From Comamonadaceae bacterium (lineage in GTDB: Bacteria > Pseudomonadota > Gammaproteobacteria > Burkholderiales > Burkholderiaceae_C): 10,373 bases of DNA. The stretch spans positions 1 to 10,373 of the forward strand of contig CANGCZ010000042.1 in NCBI GenBank assembly GCA_947452325.1. The letters run 5' to 3'. The notes under the pieces were generated by a model. The model made no database searches. It saw only the letters and a program-made list of their open reading frames with translations, and had not been told where the DNA came from. The position numbers and the translations under genes were made by a program. Below are positions 6,329 through 10,373 of this stretch, in pieces. Every line of letters starts with the position of its first letter. The first letter of the stretch is position 1.

Positions 6329-7552
6329 TCAAAGGGCTGGCGGCCCCTCAGCGGTGTGCATCTTCACCTTTTGGGCCAGGGCGTAAGCGAACAAAGAAGC
6401 GACCACCGCCGCCAAAGCGCACAGCCAGTAATGCGTCACCTGCCCTTGGGCATTGCGCTGAATCAATAACCCGCCTAGCCAGGTGGCCAAACCCATGGAC
6501 ACCGACTGCACCGCCCCGTTCAAGGACATGAAGGTGCCCCTGAATTGCGGTTGGGCGGCCGAGGTCAACAGCGCCATGCCGGGGATCATGCGCGCGTTCA
6601 TGCAGAAAAACAGGCTGGACGACACCAGTAACACCAGCGCCAAAGGCGCTGTCTGCATCAGCGTAGTGACCGTCAAAGGCAACATGGACAAAAGAAGCAT
6701 GCGCTGAAACATAAGGCGCTTGCCGATCCGGTCGGTGAGCGCGCCTATCCAGCGCGCGGTCAGCAAAGTCACGACACCGCCGCTCAGATAAATCAAGGGT
6801 ATTTCAGACGCCAGCAGCACCTTGTTGGCCTGCATGTAAAGCGTGATGTAGGGCACAACGGTGAAAGCGGCAAACATCATGGCGCAAGACATGGCCAGGG
6901 CGCGTCTGTGGTTGGCATCGGCCAGCACGCCGCTGATGGCAAACCATACGTTCTGTCTTCTGGCCTGTGCCACATGTTTGTCCAGACGCGGCAGGGTGAA
7001 AAAGGCAGCCAGCCCGACCACGGCGCAGACCACAGCGATGGCAATGAAGCTGCTGTGCCAACCGGCATGGTTGGCCAAAAACAGACCGGACGGCACGCCC
7101 ATGACAGTGGCCAGCGAAAACGAGGTCATCACCAGCCCGGTGGCACGGCCGCGTCTGGCAAACGGAATCACATCGCCGATCACGGTTTGTGTCATGGCTG
7201 ACAGAATGCCGCCAAACATCCCGGCCGCCACCCGCGCCAGCATCAACATGCCGTAAGTAGGCGCCAGCGCACAGCCCAGTGTGGTCAGCGCAAACAAGGT
7301 GTAAACGGTCAACAACAAGCGCTTGCGTTCAAACCGGTCGACAAACGATGCCGCCAGCAAACCCGACACACCGGCGGCGAACGTGTAAGCCGACACCAGC
7401 AATCCGAACTCGGCATCGCTGATCAAAAACAACGCCGTCAGTTGCGGGCCCAAAGGCATCATGATCATGAAATCGACCACATGGGTAAATTGGATACCAG
7501 CCAGGGTGAGTAACAAGAGCAACTCTCGCCCCGGCTTCAATTCAGTGTGCAT
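6329..7552 (-). CDS. MFS transporter (DHA1/AraJ-like efflux permease)
   Basis: This is an inner-membrane major facilitator protein of 407 residues, the usual size for a 12-span member. Hydrophobic spans fill the protein, starting at about residues 11-33 and 46-70. A motif-A-like loop, DRFERKRLLL, follows span 2 at 72-81. The segment GDVIPFARRGRATGLVMTSF near 126-145 precedes VMGVPSGLFLANHAGW at 150-165, which resembles the motif C region of drug/H+ antiporters. The substrate cannot be read from the sequence. The ATG at 7550-7552 is preceded by GAGG at 10 bases. It is divergent from corA and is followed by its own probable terminator, so it is likely a single-gene unit inserted between hpf and corA. 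An uptake role is possible; export is an inference from family resemblance. Confidence 0.88.
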   Translation of the reverse strand: MHTELKPGRELLLLLTLAGIQFTHVVDFMIMMPLGPQLTALFLISDAEFGLLVSAYTFAAGVSGLLAASFVDRFERKRLLLTVYTLFALTTLGCALAPTYGMLMLARVAAGMFGGILSAMTQTVIGDVIPFARRGRATGLVMTSFSLATVMGVPSGLFLANHAGWHSSFIAIAVVCAVVGLAAFFTLPRLDKHVAQARRQNVWFAISGVLADANHRRALAMSCAMMFAAFTVVPYITLYMQANKVLLASEIPLIYLSGGVVTLLTARWIGALTDRIGKRLMFQRMLLLSMLPLTVTTLMQTAPLALVLLVSSSLFFCMNARMIPGMALLTSAAQPQFRGTFMSLNGAVQSVSMGLATWLGGLLIQRNAQGQVTHYWLCALAAVVASLFAYALAQKVKMHTAEGPPAL

Positions 7553-7582
7553 GCAGGATCAACCTCTAAACGTCTCACTTTA

Positions 7583-7599
7583 ACAGTCGGTCATACTGT
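7583..7599. repeat. Inverted repeat ACAGT-N7-ACTGT in the MFS/corA divergent region
   Basis: A perfect 5-bp inverted repeat with 7-base spacer lies 31 bases upstream of the MFS start and just upstream of the corA -10 candidate. It could be an operator for a dimeric regulator of either gene. Short arms mean chance is possible. It is not a LexA box (CTGT-N8-ACAG), since the half-sites are in the opposite orientation. Confidence 0.35.
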
Positions 7600-7609
7600 C
7601 ACAAAGCAG

Positions 7610-7618
7610 TGCCATAAT
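7610..7618 (+). promoter_or_regulatory. Candidate extended -10 promoter of corA
   Basis: TGCCATAAT reads as an extended -10 element (TG-n-CATAAT, one mismatch to TATAAT). No strong -35 hexamer lies at 17 bases, which fits an extended -10 promoter. Transcription would start near 7625, giving a leader of about 130 bases before corA. Confidence 0.45.
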
Positions 7619-7624
7619 TCCAGC

Positions 7625-7756
7625 TTCAACAGCATCGGAGCAACCTCCTTGGAAACCTACCCTAGTCGGTAGCTTTCGGTCCACTGGCACCAGGCCGGGC
7701 GGTATCGAAAGCGAACCTTACCCTTTCACCCGCCCTTTCACGCACTGAGATTTGCC
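7625..7756 (+). promoter_or_regulatory. Structured corA 5' leader, possible cis-regulatory RNA
   Basis: Several pairings are visible. GGAG/CTCC (7637-7640 / 7645-7648) and CTACC/GGTAG (7657-7661 / 7668-7672) form small hairpins. A perfect 7-bp stem GCTTTCG/CGAAAGC joins 7672-7678 with 7706-7712. In competition, GGGCGG (7697-7702) can pair with CCGCCC (7730-7735) while GAAAG (7707-7711) pairs with CTTTC (7723-7727), forming one longer hairpin near the ribosome-binding region. The two folds exclude each other because both use GAAAG. There is no poly-U run, so control would more likely act on translation than termination. I do not recognise the Mg2+ M-box or mgtA leader. Function is inferred from position and folding only. 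Confidence 0.4.
7721..7741 (+). repeat. Direct repeat CCCTTTCAC, 12-base period, in the corA leader
   Basis: CCCTTTCAC occurs at 7721-7729 and again at 7733-7741. Each copy contains CTTTC, complementary to GAAAG at 7707-7711, which also pairs with CTTTC at 7673-7677. The repeat therefore supplies alternative partners for the same stem arm. Confidence 0.7.
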
Positions 7757-8746
7757 ATGCTCAATATTTTTTCGCTGGCCAATGGCCGCCTGTTTCAAGA
7801 AGAAATTTCCTCGCTAGAAGAGCTTTCCCGTTTTCAACCGATCTGGGTAGATTTAGAGTCGCCCACGCCGGAAGAAAAGCGTTGGATCAGCCAGCACTTT
7901 GATGTGCAAGTGCCGGATGACGCGATGGACGAGGACATTGAAGAGTCTGCGCGCTTTTACGAGGAAGACAACGGCGAACTGCACATACGCTCCGACTTTT
8001 TGATCGCCGACATCGAAGAACCGCGCGCGGTGCGAGTGGCTTTCATTTTGAACCAGCACAACGAAGCTTTGAAAAGCCATGGCGTGCTGTTTTCCATACA
8101 CGAGGAAGATTTGCCCGTGTTCCGTTTGCTGCGACTGCGCGCCCGCCGTGCACCCGGTTTGATTGAAAACGCCAAAGACGTGTTGCTTGAATTGTTTTCT
8201 GTCGATGCTGAATATTCTGCGGATACGCTGGAAGGCATTTACGATGAACTTGAGAAAGTCAGCAAGATGGTGTTGTCAGGCGATGTGACCGATGAACTCG
8301 CCGGTGAGGTGCTGGCTGAAATCGCACGACAGGAAGACTTGAACGGCCGCATACGGCGCAACATGATGGACACACGGCGCGCATTGAGTTTCGCCATGCG
8401 CTTGCGCATGCTCAACGCCGAGCAGTTTGACGATGCGCGGCAAATTCTGCGTGACATTGATTCCCTCGATAGCCACACCGCATTTTTGTTTGACAAGATC
8501 AACTTCTTGATGGACGCCACGGTTGGTTTCATCAACATCAGTCAAAACAAAATCATCAAGATTTTTTCAGTGGCCAGTGTGGCCTTGCTGCCTCCTACCC
8601 TGGTGGCCAGCATTTACGGCATGAACCTGCAATTCCCCGAATTTGCCATTCTCGGCAGTTACGCCTACCCATATGTGGTCAGCGTCATGTTCTTGAGCGC
8701 GGCTTTGCCGATGTGGTTTTGTTACAAGCGCGGCTGGTTGCGTTAA
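7757..8746 (+). CDS. corA: Magnesium/cobalt transport protein CorA
   Basis: CorA is a homopentameric inner-membrane channel for Mg2+ (also Co2+ and Ni2+), gated by cytoplasmic Mg2+. The 329-residue protein has the standard layout: a large N-terminal cytoplasmic domain to about residue 240, including an acidic stretch near 55-71 (DDAMDEDIEE), a long stalk helix, and two C-terminal membrane spans at about 268-287 and 302-322. The selectivity motif YGMN is at 287-290, followed by LQFPEF. The C-terminus ends KRGWLR, the basic sphincter typical of CorA. The ATG at 7757 gives the family's usual N-terminus; GAGA eight bases upstream is a modest Shine-Dalgarno. It has a structured leader and an extended -10 candidate. 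It ends one base from the mtnN stop on the opposite strand. Confidence 0.96.
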   Translation: MLNIFSLANGRLFQEEISSLEELSRFQPIWVDLESPTPEEKRWISQHFDVQVPDDAMDEDIEESARFYEEDNGELHIRSDFLIADIEEPRAVRVAFILNQHNEALKSHGVLFSIHEEDLPVFRLLRLRARRAPGLIENAKDVLLELFSVDAEYSADTLEGIYDELEKVSKMVLSGDVTDELAGEVLAEIARQEDLNGRIRRNMMDTRRALSFAMRLRMLNAEQFDDARQILRDIDSLDSHTAFLFDKINFLMDATVGFINISQNKIIKIFSVASVALLPPTLVASIYGMNLQFPEFAILGSYAYPYVVSVMFLSAALPMWFCYKRGWLR

Positions 8747-8747
8747 T

Positions 8748-9509
8748 TTAAGTAATGGCCCGCGCGCCAAGCCAAGTACCCAGCAAAGCCAAGCTGTAGC
8801 GGCTGGCGACTTCTTGGATGAACCGAGAAAAATCGATGGTGGCAGAGTCATCCGCACGGTCTGAAATCGTGCGAACCGCAGCAAACGGCACACCATAGTC
8901 ATGGCAGACCTGCGCCACGGCGGCGCCTTCCATTTCTACCGCCAGAGCCTTGGGCTGTCGCGCTTGCAAGTCCTGGCTTTCTGCGGTTGTGGAGACGAAC
9001 CGGTCACCGCTGACCACCAGGCCTGTATGCACTTGGGGTGTATGTACGTGCAATTCGCGCAAGACATCCATGTCTATCCATTGAGCCGGGTTTTTCAAAA
9101 CACTGTCGGCGGCTGATTTCAAACTTTGGGTCAAGTGCAAATCAGTAGGGAAGTGGGCCCGCCCGTACATGGGTACTTCGTACGCGGGAAACAAAGGCGA
9201 GGCGTCCATGTCGTGTTGCAAAAACTCAGTGGCCACCACCATGTCACCCACATTCACGCCAGGGCCCAAACCGCCGGCCACGCCGGTGAACACCATGTCG
9301 GACACGTCAAATCGCTCGATCAGCGCTGTGGCGGTTGTCGCCGCCGCTACCTTGCCAATATGAGAAAGTGCCAACACAACTTGCTGGCCGTGCCAAGTAC
9401 CGGTAGTCACTTGGCGCGACCCCAATGAAACAGTGTGCGTGTTTTGTAAAGCCTGCTTAAGCCCCGCCAGTTCTTCCTGAATAGCGCCCACGATGGCGAT
9501 TGGCCTCAT
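8748..9509 (-). CDS. mtnN: 5'-methylthioadenosine/S-adenosylhomocysteine nucleosidase
   Basis: MtnN (Pfs) hydrolyses methylthioadenosine, S-adenosylhomocysteine and 5'-deoxyadenosine to adenine plus the thioribose, recycling SAM by-products. The protein is 253 residues, slightly longer than the E. coli enzyme (232). Catalytic residues are present: the glutamate near the N-terminus (E13 in AIVGAIQEEL), the substrate-binding E194 in VEMEGAAVAQVC, and the catalytic D217 in RTISDRAD. GVAGGL at 76-81 is the phosphorylase-family glycine loop. The ATG at 9507-9509 has AAGGA seven bases upstream. The gene starts 27 bases after the pntB stop on the same strand, so read-through from pntB is likely. Its stop is one base from that of convergent corA. 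A small insertion near residues 135-160 may account for the extra length. Confidence 0.95.
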   Translation of the reverse strand: MRPIAIVGAIQEELAGLKQALQNTHTVSLGSRQVTTGTWHGQQVVLALSHIGKVAAATTATALIERFDVSDMVFTGVAGGLGPGVNVGDMVVATEFLQHDMDASPLFPAYEVPMYGRAHFPTDLHLTQSLKSAADSVLKNPAQWIDMDVLRELHVHTPQVHTGLVVSGDRFVSTTAESQDLQARQPKALAVEMEGAAVAQVCHDYGVPFAAVRTISDRADDSATIDFSRFIQEVASRYSLALLGTWLGARAIT

Positions 9510-9536
9510 GGGCGCATCCTTTGATCAGCAACAGCT

Positions 9537-10373
9537 TTATTCAATGGCCTTGACCATGTCCTCGACCACTTTTTTGGCGTCGCCGAAGACCATCATGGTT
9601 TTGTCCATGTAGAACAATTCGTTGTCCAGACCGGCGTAACCGGCAGCCATAGAGCGTTTGTTAACGATGATGGTTTTGGCTTTGTACGCCTCCAAAATCG
9701 GCATGCCGTAAATCGGGCTGCCTTTGATCATGGCCGCAGGGTTGACCACGTCGTTAGCGCCCAAGATGATGGCGACATCGGCCTGTCCAAATTCACCGTT
9801 GATGTCTTCCATCTCGAACACCTGGTCGTAAGGCACTTCGGCTTCGGCCAGCAACACGTTCATGTGGCCGGGCATGCGTCCTGCCACCGGGTGTATGGCG
9901 TATTTCACGGTGATGCCTTTGTGGGTGAGTTTTTCCGCCAGCTCTTTGACCGCGTGCTGTGCACGCGCCACGGCCAGGCCGTAACCCGGCACGATGACCA
10001 CGGTTTCGGCATTGCCCAAAATAAAGGCCGCGTCATCCGCGCTGCCGCTTTTCACGGGACGCTGCTCGGTGCTACCGGCCGCTGCCGCGCCTGCTTCGCC
10101 GCCAAAGCCGCCCAAAATCACGTTAAAGAACGAGCGGTTCATGGCCTTGCACATGATGTAAGACAAGATGGCGCCGGACGATCCGACCAGCGAGCCCGCA
10201 ATGATCAACATGCTGTTGTTCAAGCTAAAGCCAATACCTGCTGCGGCCCAGCCCGAATAGCTGTTGAGCATGGACACCACCACCGGCATATCGGCGCCGC
10301 CGATAGGGATGATGATGAGCACGCCAATCACAAATGACAAGGCCAGCATGACCAGGAAGGCATCCCAGTCGCC
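9537..10373 (-). CDS. pntB: NAD(P) transhydrogenase beta subunit, C-terminal part (cut by right edge)
   Basis: PntB forms part of the inner-membrane, proton-translocating transhydrogenase that uses the proton gradient to make NADPH from NADH. The window holds the last 278 residues; the full protein is usually about 460-480, so roughly the first 40% lies to the right. Membrane spans show the strongly conserved IGGADMPVVVSMLNSYSGWA and VGSSGAILSYIMCKAMNRSF. Domain III, which binds NADP(H), follows a short Ala/Gly-rich linker with VPGYGLAVARAQ, IHPVAGRMPGHMNVLLAEAE, GANDVVNPAA and VNKRSMAAGYAG. The reading frame is open to the window edge. pntA would be expected upstream, outside the window. mtnN follows at 27 bases. 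Confidence 0.97.
   Translation of the reverse strand, partial: GDWDAFLVMLALSFVIGVLIIIPIGGADMPVVVSMLNSYSGWAAAGIGFSLNNSMLIIAGSLVGSSGAILSYIMCKAMNRSFFNVILGGFGGEAGAAAAGSTEQRPVKSGSADDAAFILGNAETVVIVPGYGLAVARAQHAVKELAEKLTHKGITVKYAIHPVAGRMPGHMNVLLAEAEVPYDQVFEMEDINGEFGQADVAIILGANDVVNPAAMIKGSPIYGMPILEAYKAKTIIVNKRSMAAGYAGLDNELFYMDKTMMVFGDAKKVVEDMVKAIE

Noticed and set aside
7625..7756. Known M-box (ykoK) or mgtA-type Mg2+ leader before corA
   Set aside because: The leader is shorter than an M-box and I cannot identify its conserved core. Kept only as an unclassified structured leader.

Overview
The window looks like a core-genome segment of a betaproteobacterium, most likely Burkholderiales and probably Comamonadaceae. 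The evidence is Fur with the C-terminal HCSRNPC type of cysteine pair, HprK next to PtsN in a Gram-negative context, a short ribosome hibernation factor, and the order bamE-dapB-exbB-exbD-leuS, which I recall from that family. GC content is moderate, coding density is high, and I see no insertion sequence, prophage, CRISPR array, tRNA or rRNA. No gene-free stretch exceeds about 200 bases.

Layout from left to right. Positions 1-3772 hold a minus-strand operon, transcribed bamE > dapB > exbB > exbD > leuS, with gaps of 10, -4, 10 and 28 bases; leuS runs off the left edge. It joins outer-membrane assembly (BamE), lysine/peptidoglycan precursor synthesis (DapB), an inner-membrane proton-channel pair (ExbB/ExbD) and leucyl-tRNA synthesis. 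fur (3852-4280) diverges from bamE across a 79-base region with a 13-base palindrome, and meets hprK tail to tail with overlapping stop codons. The minus-strand group hpf, ptsN and hprK (4277-6184) is a nitrogen-PTS / ribosome-hibernation cluster. A strong intrinsic terminator after hpf splits it, so ptsN-hprK probably has its own promoter. rpoN, often found upstream of hpf, is not there.

A minus-strand MFS exporter-like gene (6329-7552) follows, with a probable terminator of its own. It diverges from corA (7757-8746, plus strand), a canonical CorA Mg2+/Co2+ channel. The roughly 130-base corA leader can form mutually exclusive hairpins and carries a direct repeat that could compete for one stem arm; it is the best candidate for an undescribed cis-regulatory RNA here. 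corA ends one base from the stop of mtnN (minus strand, MTA/SAH nucleosidase), which lies just downstream of pntB (NAD(P) transhydrogenase beta subunit, cut by the right edge).

All protein-coding genes are recognisable members of known families. No wholly new protein system is visible; the points of interest are regulatory and architectural.
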